Origin: Sphingomonas jejuensis
GTDB lineage: Bacteria > Pseudomonadota > Alphaproteobacteria > Sphingomonadales > Sphingomonadaceae
Direction: 5' to 3'
Length of the DNA stretch: 64,000 bases
NCBI RefSeq assembly: GCF_011927695.1
Contig: NZ_JAATJE010000001.1
Location: 1,302,001 to 1,366,000, forward strand
Shown here: positions 1 through 9,073 of the stretch, piece by piece
How positions within the stretch are numbered: the stretch's first letter is position 1
How the letters are laid out: the number at the start of each line of letters is the position of its first letter
The notes under the pieces: model-generated
Told to the model about the DNA's origin: nothing
Seen by the model: only the letters and a program-made list of their open reading frames with translations
Databases searched by the model: none
Position numbers and translations under genes: made by a program

Positions 1-216
1 GGTGCCTTCCGGAAGGCTGCGGCGTTGGTGATCCTTCAGGACGGAAAAATGCAGCAGGATGTCGCTGCCGTCCTCGTCGGACACCACGAAGCCGAAGCCG
101 CGGGTGGCGTCGAACCACTTCACCACGCCCGCATGCCGCTCGTAACTCTGGCCGCCCTCGCTCGCCGCCTCTGCACCGGATGTGTGCAGGGACGCGGTGT
201 CGCCGCTGTCGATCAT
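1..216 (-). CDS. Cold-shock-domain protein (truncated by window edge)
   Basis: Reading leftward from an ATG at 216, the translation starts MIDSGDTASLHTSG and reaches a cold-shock core with VVKWFDATRGFGFVV (RNP-1-like aromatic stretch) and DILLHFSVL (RNP-2-like). Proteins of this family are single-stranded nucleic-acid chaperones in the cytoplasm. A purine-rich ribosome site (GGAGGAGTGGGGGG) precedes the start. The frame is open to base 1, so 72 codons are visible and the C-terminal part lies outside. The roughly 30-residue N-terminal extension before the domain is longer than in CspA. It may be a two-domain alphaproteobacterial form, but that cannot be seen here. Confidence 0.85.
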   Translation of the reverse strand, partial: MIDSGDTASLHTSGAEAASEGGQSYERHAGVVKWFDATRGFGFVVSDEDGSDILLHFSVLKDHQRRSLPEGT

Positions 217-285
217 CGTCCCCCCACTCCTCCAATCACGCATTTACCACGCTGTACCGGGAAATGCGACGCCCGGTAACAAACA

Positions 286-825
286 TTAACCGTCCTGCAA
301 CAACTCTTGGACGAGCGACATGTCTCCCGGTTCCGAGTCGATGAGACGTTTCGCGATCGCAAAGCCATGCCCGGCCCGCGCAAAGGCGGCAAACAGCTTT
401 CGTTCGGCATCCGGCGGTGCCTTCTCCGTGGCAAACGGCCCGATCCGCTTGCGTCGTGCAAACGCGATCGCGGTCTCCGCGGCGGACAGGTCGGCCACCG
501 CCTCGTGGCGGTCATCCTCCTCGATCCCGGCCGCCCGCAGAGTGTCCGTCACGCGCCGGACGCCGAAGCCCCGCCGCCCCAGCGCCGCCGCCCGGCTGCG
601 GGCAAAGCCCGCATCATCGACATAGCCAAGGGCCGCGATCCGCTCCACGATCGCATCGACGTCCACCGGTCCGTCTGCGCCGCGCTCGCGGAGCTTGCGC
701 GCCAGATAGCTTCGCAACCGCGCCCGGGTGGTGGCATACCGCCCGACATAGAACAGGGCGAGCCGTTCGGCCGCGTCCCGGTCCATCGGCGGGCGCTCCT
801 CGGGCGGGCGGCGCTTGCGGCTCAT
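286..825 (-). CDS. recX: Regulatory protein RecX
   Basis: About 179 residues starting MSRKRRPPEERPP. The body has the tandem three-helix pattern of RecX, with ALFYVGRYATTRARLRSYL, AIVERIAALGYVDDAGFARS and RRGFGVRRVTDTLRAAGI. RecX proteins bind RecA filaments and limit recombination and SOS activity. I chose the ATG at 825 rather than the one at 843 because AGGAA lies about 9 bases upstream of 825. No recA gene is adjacent, so it is a stand-alone copy. The family assignment is fairly secure; the regulatory effect is known for the family only. Confidence 0.8.
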   Translation of the reverse strand: MSRKRRPPEERPPMDRDAAERLALFYVGRYATTRARLRSYLARKLRERGADGPVDVDAIVERIAALGYVDDAGFARSRAAALGRRGFGVRRVTDTLRAAGIEEDDRHEAVADLSAAETAIAFARRKRIGPFATEKAPPDAERKLFAAFARAGHGFAIAKRLIDSEPGDMSLVQELLQDG

Positions 826-899
826 GCGCCACGTTCCTGCCACAGTCGCGTCCGAATTTGACCGATCACGCGCGTCATCGCCGATGACCTGTTTAGGCC

Positions 900-920
900 G
901 TCCGACCCGGAAGGGCGGAC
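900..920 (+). promoter_or_regulatory. Hairpin in leader of acyl-AMP ligase gene
   Basis: GTCCG (900-904) pairs with CGGAC (916-920), and CCC (906-908) with GGG (913-915), around a GGAA loop with one bulged A. It sits 26 bases before the ATG at 946 and just upstream of the GGGAGG ribosome site. It could be a leader hairpin or a terminator remnant. There is no T run, so termination is unlikely. Confidence 0.3.
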
Positions 921-945
921 TTCATGAATTGCGGGAGGATGCATC

Positions 946-2715
946 ATGCTGAAGCTTGCCGATCATCCATCCGTGCGCCAGACGTTTTCGATGGAGTCCG
1001 CTGTTCCCGTGCACACCCCGACGGATTGCGCGCTGGCGCGTCGCTTCTCCGACTTCGCGACACTTGGCGAGGCGCTCGACTACGCTGCCGGCGGCACCCG
1101 CGGGTTCAATTTCCACGATGCGCGCGGTCAGCTGGTCCGGCCCTACAGCTTTGCGGCCATGCGAACTGATGCGCGGGATCATGCGCTCCGCTTCATCGCC
1201 GCCGGCGTCGCGCCGGGCGATCGGGTCGCGTTGATCGCGGAAACCGGCGCAGACTTTGCGGCGCTGTTCTTCGGGGCCATCTACGCCGGTGCTTGGCCGG
1301 TGCCGCTGCCCCTGCCGACCTCCTTCGGGGGCGCGTCGGCCTACGTCGATCAGCTTGGCGTCCAGCTCGACAGCTGTGATCCGGTCATGCTCATCCACCC
1401 GCCGGAACTGACGGCGATGGCGGGCGAGGCGGCGCGTCAGCGCGGCGTCCCGGCGCTGGACTGGGACGGCTTTTCCGCGCTGGAGGCCCCTCAGGCCGAT
1501 CTGCCGTCCTTCGGTCCGGACGACATCGCCTATCTCCAATATTCCAGCGGCTCGACCCGCTTCCCGCACGGCGTTGCGATCACCCATCGCGCCCTGCTCA
1601 GCAACCTGGCAGCGCATGGTCATGGCACCGAACTGCGCGACGGCGATCGCTGCGTGTCCTGGCTGCCCTGGTATCACGACATGGGGCTGGTCGGCTGCAT
1701 GCTGTCGCCGGTCGCCAACCAGGTGTCGACCGACTATCTGCGGACCGAGGATTTCGCGCGCCGTCCGCTCGCCTGGCTCGACATGATCAGCCGCAACAGC
1801 GGCACCACCCTCTCCTACTCGCCGACCTTCGGCTACGATATCTGCGCGCGCCGGCTGTCCAGCCAGACCCGCAGCTTTGATCTGTCGCGCTGGCGCGTCG
1901 CCGGGAACGGCGCCGACATGATCCGCCCGGACGTGATGGAAGCCTTCACCGCGGCCTTCCGCGACTCCGGTTTTGATCCCAAGGCGTTCCTCCCAAGCTA
2001 CGGTCTGGCCGAAGCCACGCTGGCCGTATCGCTGATGCCGCCGGGCGAAGGCATCGTGACGGAGATGGTGGACGAATCCGTCCTCTCCGGCGTGCCGACG
2101 CCGCCCGGAGAAGCGCCGCGCCAGCGCGCGATCGTCAACTGCGGCCGACCGGTCAAGGACATGGCGGTGGAGATCCGCAGCCCCGCCGGGCAGCCGCTTC
2201 CCGACCGAGAGATCGGCCGGCTGTGGTGCAAGGGTCCGTCCGTGATGGTCGGCTATTTCCGCGATCCGGAAGCGACGGACGCCTGCCTGGTCGACGGGTG
2301 GCTGGACACCGGCGACATGGCCTACATGTCGGGCGGCTACATCTACATCGTCGGTCGCGCCAAGGACATGATCATCATCAACGGCCGCAATCATTGGCCG
2401 CAGGACATCGAATGGGCGGTTGAGCAGCTTCCCGGCTTCAAGCCCGGCGACATCGCTGCTTTCTCCATGACGGCGGCAAACGGCGAGGAGGTTCCGGCCG
2501 TTCTGGTGCAATGCCGCACCAGCGACCCGGAGGAGCGGCTCCGCCTGCGCGACAGCATCCGCGACACCGTGCGCGCGGTTACTGGCCTCAATCCGGTGGT
2601 GGAGCTGATCCCGCCGCGCACCCTGCCCCGCACCAGCTCGGGCAAGCTGTCCCGCGCCAAGGCGCGGACGCTCTACCTGTCCGGAGAGATCGAGCCCTAC
2701 GCGCACGCCGCCTGA
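946..2715 (+). CDS. Fatty-acyl-AMP ligase (FAAL-type adenylating enzyme)
   Basis: 589 residues of the ANL adenylate-forming superfamily. The ATP-binding P-loop is YLQYSSGSTRFPHGVAITH (about residue 196), followed by WLPWYHDMGLVG and SYGLAEATLAVS, typical of the FAAL branch. The C-terminal hinge region has DGWLDTGDMAY and an RAKDMIIINGRNHWPQDIE stretch, where FAALs carry N-H-W-P rather than the usual acyl-CoA ligase wording. FAALs activate fatty acids to acyl-adenylates, usually for transfer to a carrier protein or polyketide/peptide synthase. The start is backed by GGGAGG 8 bases upstream. No carrier protein or synthase gene lies next to it, so the acyl acceptor is unknown. Confidence 0.85.
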   Translation: MLKLADHPSVRQTFSMESAVPVHTPTDCALARRFSDFATLGEALDYAAGGTRGFNFHDARGQLVRPYSFAAMRTDARDHALRFIAAGVAPGDRVALIAETGADFAALFFGAIYAGAWPVPLPLPTSFGGASAYVDQLGVQLDSCDPVMLIHPPELTAMAGEAARQRGVPALDWDGFSALEAPQADLPSFGPDDIAYLQYSSGSTRFPHGVAITHRALLSNLAAHGHGTELRDGDRCVSWLPWYHDMGLVGCMLSPVANQVSTDYLRTEDFARRPLAWLDMISRNSGTTLSYSPTFGYDICARRLSSQTRSFDLSRWRVAGNGADMIRPDVMEAFTAAFRDSGFDPKAFLPSYGLAEATLAVSLMPPGEGIVTEMVDESVLSGVPTPPGEAPRQRAIVNCGRPVKDMAVEIRSPAGQPLPDREIGRLWCKGPSVMVGYFRDPEATDACLVDGWLDTGDMAYMSGGYIYIVGRAKDMIIINGRNHWPQDIEWAVEQLPGFKPGDIAAFSMTAANGEEVPAVLVQCRTSDPEERLRLRDSIRDTVRAVTGLNPVVELIPPRTLPRTSSGKLSRAKARTLYLSGEIEPYAHAA

Positions 2716-2774
2716 CGCCGGCGTTCACGTTTCGCGCTTACCGATCATCAACCAACCGGCGCTAACGCTGCGCC

Positions 2775-5114
2775 GTGATGATTCCGTCCGCTCCCATCGC
2801 GCGCCTTGACTGGCGCACTGTGCTCGGCCTCACCGACGGCGACGTCGCGGACATCAGCGAGGTGCGGGCGGCCCAGCTCGCCGCCGTGCATCGCTTCACG
2901 ATCCCGCGCCTTGCCATCGAGCTTGGTGCCACCCTGCTGCTGTTCCTGTCGCTGTACGGCTATGCCGCCGGACTGATGCTCTGGGTCTGGGCGGGCATCA
3001 CCGTGTTCGCCGCCGTCGCCATCGCCGCCGGCCGGCTGCGCAGCCGCAACTGGAGCGCCGCCTCGCGTTCCCGGCGCGAACTGCATGACGAAACGCTCCG
3101 CTCCATCTTCATGGGCGCGCTGTGGGCAGTACCGCCGGTCTTGTTCGCGTCCGTGGGCGGCATCGAGCAACATCTGTCGCTGTGGACCATCACCGTGGCG
3201 CTGATGGCTGCCTCCGCGCTGCTGCTGGCGCCCGTTCCGCTCGCAACGATGCTGTTCGTCGCCATGCTGTCGGCCAGCCTCGCGGCAATGATGATCCTGA
3301 TCGATCTGCCGCTGATCGCCGGGGCCTGCGTGGGCCTCGGCATCCTCCTGGTGGCTTGCTGCCTCGCCAGCGGCCGCAACTTCCTCATGCGCAAGCAGGC
3401 CGAGCTCCAGCTGTCGGACCGCGACGAGGTGGTCAGCCTGCTGCTCCGCGAATTCGAGGATGGCGACGCCGACTGGCTGTGGCAGATCGATGCCTCGCGC
3501 AGCCTCACCCATGTGTCGAGCCGGCTCGCCTTCGCGCTCGGCGAGGAGGCGCTGGCGCTTGAAGGCCGGTCTTTCCTTCAGATGCTGGCCGGCGACAGCT
3601 GGGATTCCGGCGATTTCCCACCGCCGCTCCGGACGCTCGCCGAACGCCTGAAGCAGCGCGAAAGCTTCTCGGACCTGATGCTGCCGGTGACGTTGAAGGG
3701 CGTCACCCGCTGGTGGAAGCTGTCCGCCAGCCCGCGCTTCGATGAGGCCGGGGTGTTCCTCGGCTTCCGCGGTGTCGGGTCCGACGTCACGGCCGAACGC
3801 CAGACGAGCGAGAAGATCAACCATCTGGCCCGCTTCGATCCGCTGACCGGGCTCCCCAACCGCCTGCAGGTGACCGAAGCGCTCGCCCAGGCCCTCGCCG
3901 ATGCCGATCAGTGGCGCTCGAAGTGCGCGTTCATGATGATCGACCTTGATCGCTTCAAGGCGGTCAACGACACGCTCGGCCATCAGATCGGCGACCGGCT
4001 GCTCAGCCGCGTGTCGGAGCGGCTGAGCGCGCTGATGACGGCCAGCGAGCTTTGCGGGCGCCTTGGCGGAGACGAGTTCGGGGTCGTGGTGCGCGACGCC
4101 TCCGATCCAGCAAGGATCCTGCGGCTCGGCAAGGCGATCATCCACGAATTGTCCCGCCCCTATGAGGTCGATCAGCACACGCTCTACATCGGCGCCAGCG
4201 TCGGCACCGCGATCGGTCCGCGCGACGGCCGGTCGGTGGAAATGCTGATCCGCTCCGCCGACCTGGCGCTCTACCGCTCCAAGGATGCCGGCGGCGGCCA
4301 CTATCATGCGTACGAGCCGCAGCTTCACGCCCATGCCGAGGAGCGCCGCGTCATCGAGATCGCGCTTCGCAAGGCGATCGAGAAGGGCGAGATGCACCTG
4401 TGCTACCAGCCTGTCGTCTCCGCGGAAGACGCCAGCCTGACCGGGTTCGAGGCTCTGCTCCGCTGGACCCATCCGGAGATGGGCGTCATCAGCCCGGCCA
4501 AGTTCGTGGCCGTGGCGGAGGAAGCGCGCCTGATCGCACCGATTGGCGAGTGGGTGCTCCGCACCGCCTGTGAGGAGGCCGTGCGCTGGCCGTCCGACGT
4601 GCGGGTGGCGGTCAACGTGTCGACCGAACAGCTCCACGACAGCAACTTCGTCACGTCGGTGATCTCGGCACTCAGCCACAGCGGCCTTCCGCCGCACCGG
4701 CTGGAGCTGGAGGTGACCGAAAGCGTGTTCATGCGCGAGGGATCGGGAGCGGTCGCCGTGCTCGGCCAGATCCTCGATCTCGGCATCCACCTTTCGCTCG
4801 ACGATTTCGGTACCGGCTACTCGTCGCTCGGCTATCTCAGCCGTACCCGCTTCTCGACCATCAAGATCGACCGCAGCTTCGTGCAGGGAGCAGCCCGCAA
4901 CGCGCCCGAAAGCCTCGCCATCGTCCGCGCGATCGTCGCCATGGCGGACAGCCTGAACATGACCACCACGGCCGAGGGCGTCGAGACGGAGGAGGAATAT
5001 CTGATGATCCGCCGCCTCGGATGCCGGAAGATCCAGGGCTATCTGTTCGGGCGGCCGATGGTCGATACGGAAGCGCGCAAGCTCTTCAGCACACTCACCC
5101 GCTCCGCTGCCTGA
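2775..5114 (+). CDS. Membrane PAS-GGDEF-EAL cyclic-di-GMP signalling protein
   Basis: 779 residues. Several hydrophobic helices occupy about residues 45-200. A PAS-like segment (225-345, WLWQIDASRSLTHVSS) follows, then a GGDEF domain with intact RLGGDEF at 430-435, and an EAL domain with EALLRW at 559-564 and DDFGTGYSSLGYL further on. Intact motifs in both catalytic domains suggest possible cyclase and phosphodiesterase activity for c-di-GMP. The balance cannot be told from sequence. The start is GTG at 2775 or the adjacent ATG at 2778. The N-terminal membrane part probably senses an envelope signal (inference). Confidence 0.9.
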   Translation: MMIPSAPIARLDWRTVLGLTDGDVADISEVRAAQLAAVHRFTIPRLAIELGATLLLFLSLYGYAAGLMLWVWAGITVFAAVAIAAGRLRSRNWSAASRSRRELHDETLRSIFMGALWAVPPVLFASVGGIEQHLSLWTITVALMAASALLLAPVPLATMLFVAMLSASLAAMMILIDLPLIAGACVGLGILLVACCLASGRNFLMRKQAELQLSDRDEVVSLLLREFEDGDADWLWQIDASRSLTHVSSRLAFALGEEALALEGRSFLQMLAGDSWDSGDFPPPLRTLAERLKQRESFSDLMLPVTLKGVTRWWKLSASPRFDEAGVFLGFRGVGSDVTAERQTSEKINHLARFDPLTGLPNRLQVTEALAQALADADQWRSKCAFMMIDLDRFKAVNDTLGHQIGDRLLSRVSERLSALMTASELCGRLGGDEFGVVVRDASDPARILRLGKAIIHELSRPYEVDQHTLYIGASVGTAIGPRDGRSVEMLIRSADLALYRSKDAGGGHYHAYEPQLHAHAEERRVIEIALRKAIEKGEMHLCYQPVVSAEDASLTGFEALLRWTHPEMGVISPAKFVAVAEEARLIAPIGEWVLRTACEEAVRWPSDVRVAVNVSTEQLHDSNFVTSVISALSHSGLPPHRLELEVTESVFMREGSGAVAVLGQILDLGIHLSLDDFGTGYSSLGYLSRTRFSTIKIDRSFVQGAARNAPESLAIVRAIVAMADSLNMTTTAEGVETEEEYLMIRRLGCRKIQGYLFGRPMVDTEARKLFSTLTRSAA

Positions 5115-5126
5115 CGCGTAAGCCCA

Positions 5127-5618
5127 GTGACGCGATGCGCCCGTGACTTCGGGCGTTTGCGGGATTACCGCAGCCGGGTGCAGGCCATCCGGCTCCTCCT
5201 GGCGCATCGCCACCTCGCCGCGCTGATCTGCGCCGCAGCTCTTGCGGTAAGGCTGATGATCCCGGCCGGCTTCATGCTCAGCGATGAGGGCGGGCGGATC
5301 ATGATCGTGATCTGTCCCGGCGTTCAACCAACGGCTCCGGCGCCCGAAGGGATGGACATGCACGGTGGCATGGCCGCTCATCACGCGGCGTCGCCCGGCG
5401 CTGCGCATCACGCACCCGGCAAGGATGGCGAGAAGGCTGGCGCACCCTGCCTTTTCTCCTCTCTGTCGGCGGCATCGCTTGCGGCCGTGGATTCGCTGCT
5501 GCTCGCCACGCTCATCGCCTTTGTCCTGGCGCTCGGCTGGTGGGTGGTCTTGCCGCCGGCGCCGCCGGCCCGCCCCTATCTCCGCCCACCATTGCGCGGC
5601 CCGCCCGCGACCCTCTGA
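5127..5618 (+). CDS. DUF2946-like membrane protein with His/Met-rich segment
   Basis: 163 residues. A hydrophobic segment (HLAALICAAALAVRLMIPAGFML) is followed by an external-looking region rich in His and Met (MDMHGGMAAHH, then HHAPGKDGEKAGAPC), and a second membrane helix near VDSLLLATLIAFVLALGWWVV. The layout matches DUF2946 proteins, often found beside TonB receptors and copper-related genes. His/Met-rich loops commonly bind copper or other soft metals (family knowledge). It lies 81 bases upstream of the receptor gene and probably shares its transcript. Its exact role is unknown. Confidence 0.65.
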   Translation: MTRCARDFGRLRDYRSRVQAIRLLLAHRHLAALICAAALAVRLMIPAGFMLSDEGGRIMIVICPGVQPTAPAPEGMDMHGGMAAHHAASPGAAHHAPGKDGEKAGAPCLFSSLSAASLAAVDSLLLATLIAFVLALGWWVVLPPAPPARPYLRPPLRGPPATL

Positions 5619-5699
5619 CCGCCACCGCGCGTCGGCATGATCGGCGCAACAGCTGGTTCTCGGCCCGCACGCCTGTGCCGGGCCGCTTAGAGGTATGTC

Positions 5700-7916
5700 A
5701 TGACACACAAATACTTGCTGGCAGGCGCGGCTGCGCCCTGCCTGATGCTTGCCGCCCCCGTCTTCGCGCAGTCCGCCAGATCGACAACTGAGCCGCGTCC
5801 CGGCTCCACCATCACCGTGACCGCCCAGCGCGATCCGCTGCAGCTCGACAGCCAGGCTGCTGCCGGCACCCGCCTTGGCGTCACGCTTCGCGAAATTCCG
5901 GCAAGCGTAGAGGTCCTCACGCAGGACGAGCTTCAGCTGCGCGGCCTTCAGACCGCGCGTGAGACGTTCAACGATGTGGTGGGCGCCATCGCCGGCAATG
6001 TCCCCGGCAATCCGGCCGTAATCAGCATGCGCGGCTTTGCCGGGAACACCGTCTCGATCCTTCAGGACGGCGTGCGGATCTCCACCTCGACCGTCGTCCA
6101 GCGCGACACCAACACCTGGCACTACGATCGCGTCGAGGTGCTGAAGGGCCCGGCATCGGTCCTTTATGGCGAAGGCGCGCTGGCCGGTGTGGTCAACAAG
6201 GTCACACGCCGGCCGCTGCTCGGAGAGTCTCGCTTCGATGCACTCGTTTCGGTCGGCAGCTTCGATACTGTCTTCGCCGCGGCGGGCACCAACATCCCGA
6301 TCGGGCGCGACGCCGCGATCCGTGCGGACGCCAGCTACCGGCGCTCCGACAGCCTTTACGATGTCGACAACAACGACAGCTTTTCTGCCGGCCTGACTGC
6401 CAGCGCATCCTGGCGGCCCAGCGATGCCGTCTCGCTGCTGGTCGCGGTCGACCACTACCAGGATCGCTACGACGCCCCATATCAGGGGCTGCCGCTGATC
6501 CCAGAGCGCTTCGCCATCAGAGCCACCGTTGCCGTGTCGAGCAGCACCGGCCTCGTGGCCGATCGCGCGCTTCGGCGCCGCAATTACAATCCGCTCGGCG
6601 CCTTTTCCGGAGCCAACGAGACGACCTTGCGCTCACGCGTCGACTGGGCACTCGGATCCGGCTGGACCGCCGCCTTGGACCTGACGGCCTATACGGCGGA
6701 CCGCCAGTTCCTGCTCGCCGACAGCCAGAGCTTCGTCGCCCCGACCGCGGCCTTCCCGAACGGCAGCTTCCGGCAAAGCTATCAGGATTTCAGGCACGAC
6801 CACCGGTTCTGGAATGCCCGCGCCGTTGTCGGCAGCGACACGCGGCTCGCTGGCCTGCGCAATCGCTTCAGCATCGGGCTCGAATATAACGACACGGACT
6901 TCACCAGCCTCAGGCAGACCACGCCCGCGACAGCCCTGCCGGCGATGGACATCCTGAACCCGGCGGTGGTGCCGCTGCCGACCACCACCGCGATCTTTAC
7001 CGCGGGCAATGTGACCTTCGACTCGAAACTCAGGCAGACGGCGCTGTTTGCGGAGGATGCGCTCAACCTCACGCCTGCCTGGCTGCTGGTCGGCGGCGTC
7101 CGCTGGGATCATATCGAACTCGACCGCGCGACGATCCAGAACGTCACCGGTGCGACCGATCGCAACAGCCCGACCTTTGATCCCGTCTCATGGCGCATCG
7201 GCACCACGCTGGAGGTCGCGCCCGGGCTGACGCTCTATGCACAGCGCACCACCGCCGTGTCGCCGGTTTCGTCGATCCTCCTGGCATCGATCGCGAACAG
7301 CCGGTTTGACTTGACCAAAGGACATGCGGAGGAGGCGGGCCTGAAGGTCAGCGGCTGGGGTGGCCGGGTCAGCGTGACGGCATCGGCCTATTACATCGCC
7401 CAGCGTGACATCCTGACCCGCGACCCGAACAATCTCGCCCTCACCGTCCAGGGTGGTCGGCAATCGTCGCGCGGCGTCGAACTGACCGCGGTTGCGTCGC
7501 CTGTCGCCGGTCTGCGCCTGTCCGGCGGCGTGTCCTACACCGATGCGCGCTACGATGAGCTGTTCGAGCTGGTCGGCGGCACCCGGCTCGATCGGCGCGG
7601 CAACCGTCCCATCAACGTGCCCAGCACCACGCTGACCGCATCTGCGCTCTATACGCTGGCGGATCGGGTCACGGTCGGCGGCTTCCTTCGCCATGCCGAC
7701 GCGTTCTTCACGGATACCGCGAACAGCATCCGGGTGTCGGGCCATACCGTGCTGGATGCCAGCCTGTCGCTCCCGGTCGGATCCCACGCCACGCTTACCT
7801 TGCGCGGGCGCAACCTGACCGACGCCTTCTACGGCGAATATTCGGGCTATCCGGCAACCAACGTCTACATCGGCGCGCCGCGATCGTTCGAAGTCGCGCT
7901 GGCCTCGCGCTTCTAG
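5700..7916 (+). CDS. TonB-dependent outer-membrane receptor (siderophore/metal type)
   Basis: 738 residues with a Sec signal peptide (MTHKYLLAGAAAPCLMLAAPVFAQS). A plug domain follows, with REIPASVEVLTQDEL, SMRGFAGNTVSILQDGVRI and VEVLKGPASVLYGEGALAGVVNKVTRRP, which is the classical siderophore-receptor wording. The protein then runs as a beta-barrel to a terminal phenylalanine (VALASRF), the outer-membrane assembly signal. Such receptors import ferric siderophores or other metal chelates using TonB energy. The downstream PepSY protein begins 11 bases after the stop, so the two are likely co-transcribed. The substrate is not determined; iron is most likely and copper possible given DUF2946 upstream. 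Confidence 0.9.
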   Translation: MTHKYLLAGAAAPCLMLAAPVFAQSARSTTEPRPGSTITVTAQRDPLQLDSQAAAGTRLGVTLREIPASVEVLTQDELQLRGLQTARETFNDVVGAIAGNVPGNPAVISMRGFAGNTVSILQDGVRISTSTVVQRDTNTWHYDRVEVLKGPASVLYGEGALAGVVNKVTRRPLLGESRFDALVSVGSFDTVFAAAGTNIPIGRDAAIRADASYRRSDSLYDVDNNDSFSAGLTASASWRPSDAVSLLVAVDHYQDRYDAPYQGLPLIPERFAIRATVAVSSSTGLVADRALRRRNYNPLGAFSGANETTLRSRVDWALGSGWTAALDLTAYTADRQFLLADSQSFVAPTAAFPNGSFRQSYQDFRHDHRFWNARAVVGSDTRLAGLRNRFSIGLEYNDTDFTSLRQTTPATALPAMDILNPAVVPLPTTTAIFTAGNVTFDSKLRQTALFAEDALNLTPAWLLVGGVRWDHIELDRATIQNVTGATDRNSPTFDPVSWRIGTTLEVAPGLTLYAQRTTAVSPVSSILLASIANSRFDLTKGHAEEAGLKVSGWGGRVSVTASAYYIAQRDILTRDPNNLALTVQGGRQSSRGVELTAVASPVAGLRLSGGVSYTDARYDELFELVGGTRLDRRGNRPINVPSTTLTASALYTLADRVTVGGFLRHADAFFTDTANSIRVSGHTVLDASLSLPVGSHATLTLRGRNLTDAFYGEYSGYPATNVYIGAPRSFEVALASRF

Positions 7917-7926
7917 GCCCGCGGCG

Positions 7927-9048
7927 ATGGAACATCCCCCCTCGCCCATCTCACGCGTCCGCCGGACTGTGCGGCAGGCGCACCTGTGGCTCGGCCTCGG
8001 CATCGGCGCGCTGTTTGCGCTGCTCGGCCTGACCGGATCGATGCTGGTGTTCTACACCGGCATCGATGCCGTGCTCCACCCGGCGATCAGCCAGGTGGAG
8101 GCCGCACCGCCGCCGGCCCTCGACGCGCCGGCATGGGACCGCGCGCTCGCCACCGGCCGCGCGCGCTGGCGCGATCCTGCGGGGAAGTGGACGCTGGAGA
8201 TCACCGGAGACGGCGGCACGATCCCGGCGCGCTACTACCCCATGCCCGGCCATCATGCCGACCGGATGATGGTCTGGTTCTCGGCCGATGGTGCCCGCAT
8301 CGTTCGGGCCGAGCCATGGGGCGGCTACCTGATGAGCTGGATCTACCAGCTCCACATGCAGCTCCTCGCCGGGGACATCGGGCACCAGATCGTCGGATGG
8401 TCGGGCATCGCCATGCTCGTGCTGCTGATCACGGGCCTCGTTGCATGGTGGCCCCGCGCAAGCTGGCAAAAGGCCTTTGCCTTCAAACGCGGTGCTCCAC
8501 CCATCCGCCGGCTGCGCGATCTTCACAAGCTGATGGGCTTATGGAGCCTGGCGGCGCTCATCGTGCTGGTCGCGACAGGCGTGTTCCTTGCCCTGCCGGC
8601 GGTCACGCAGGCGCTTCTCTCACCCGCCGCCGTCCCCGCTTCCCGATCAGCGGGGGGAGCATCATCGTCTATCACGGTCGCCACCGCACTGACCTCCGCG
8701 CAGCGCGCTCTTCCCGACGGACGCATCGTCTTCGTCGATATTCCGACGGCGTCCGAAGAGCCCATCCGCGTCCGCGCCCAGGTGCCGGGCGATCCCCACC
8801 GGCGCTTCCCGGGCAGCTATGTCTTTGTCGATCAGCACAGCGGCCGGGTTCTTGCGGTTCACGACGTCCGCCGCGCCGGCACTGGCAGCCTGATCGTCAG
8901 CTGGATCCGCCCGCTTCACGACGGCAGCGTCGGCGGGCTGCCGGGGCGCATTCTCGCCATGCTGATCGGCTTGGCGCCCGCATTCCTCTTCGCGACCGGT
9001 CTCCGCCGCTGGCGGCACCGACGTGCCGCCCGTCGAGCCAGCTTATGA
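7927..9048 (+). CDS. PepSY-associated transmembrane protein
   Basis: 373 residues with the PepSY_TM arrangement. The first helix is LGLGIGALFALLGLTGSMLVFY, a periplasmic part follows, paired helices surround IVGWSGIAMLVLLITGLVAWWPR, another helix is SLAALIVLVATGVFLALP, and the last is near GRILAMLIGLAPAFLFATGL. Family members sit beside TonB receptors and are linked to reductive release of iron from siderophores at the inner membrane. The motif LHDGSVGGLPGRI near the end is typical. The gene follows the receptor by 11 bases, supporting one uptake operon. Confidence 0.85.
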   Translation: MEHPPSPISRVRRTVRQAHLWLGLGIGALFALLGLTGSMLVFYTGIDAVLHPAISQVEAAPPPALDAPAWDRALATGRARWRDPAGKWTLEITGDGGTIPARYYPMPGHHADRMMVWFSADGARIVRAEPWGGYLMSWIYQLHMQLLAGDIGHQIVGWSGIAMLVLLITGLVAWWPRASWQKAFAFKRGAPPIRRLRDLHKLMGLWSLAALIVLVATGVFLALPAVTQALLSPAAVPASRSAGGASSSITVATALTSAQRALPDGRIVFVDIPTASEEPIRVRAQVPGDPHRRFPGSYVFVDQHSGRVLAVHDVRRAGTGSLIVSWIRPLHDGSVGGLPGRILAMLIGLAPAFLFATGLRRWRHRRAARRASL

Positions 9049-9073
9049 CTTCCGCGCGGAGATCGTCAGGCGA

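Noticed and set aside
2748-6455. A 1235-residue open frame antisense to the GGDEF-EAL and TonB receptor genes
   Set aside because: Long antisense frames are common in GC-rich DNA. Its composition is Gly/Arg/His-rich with no motif, and both real genes on the other strand have complete domains.
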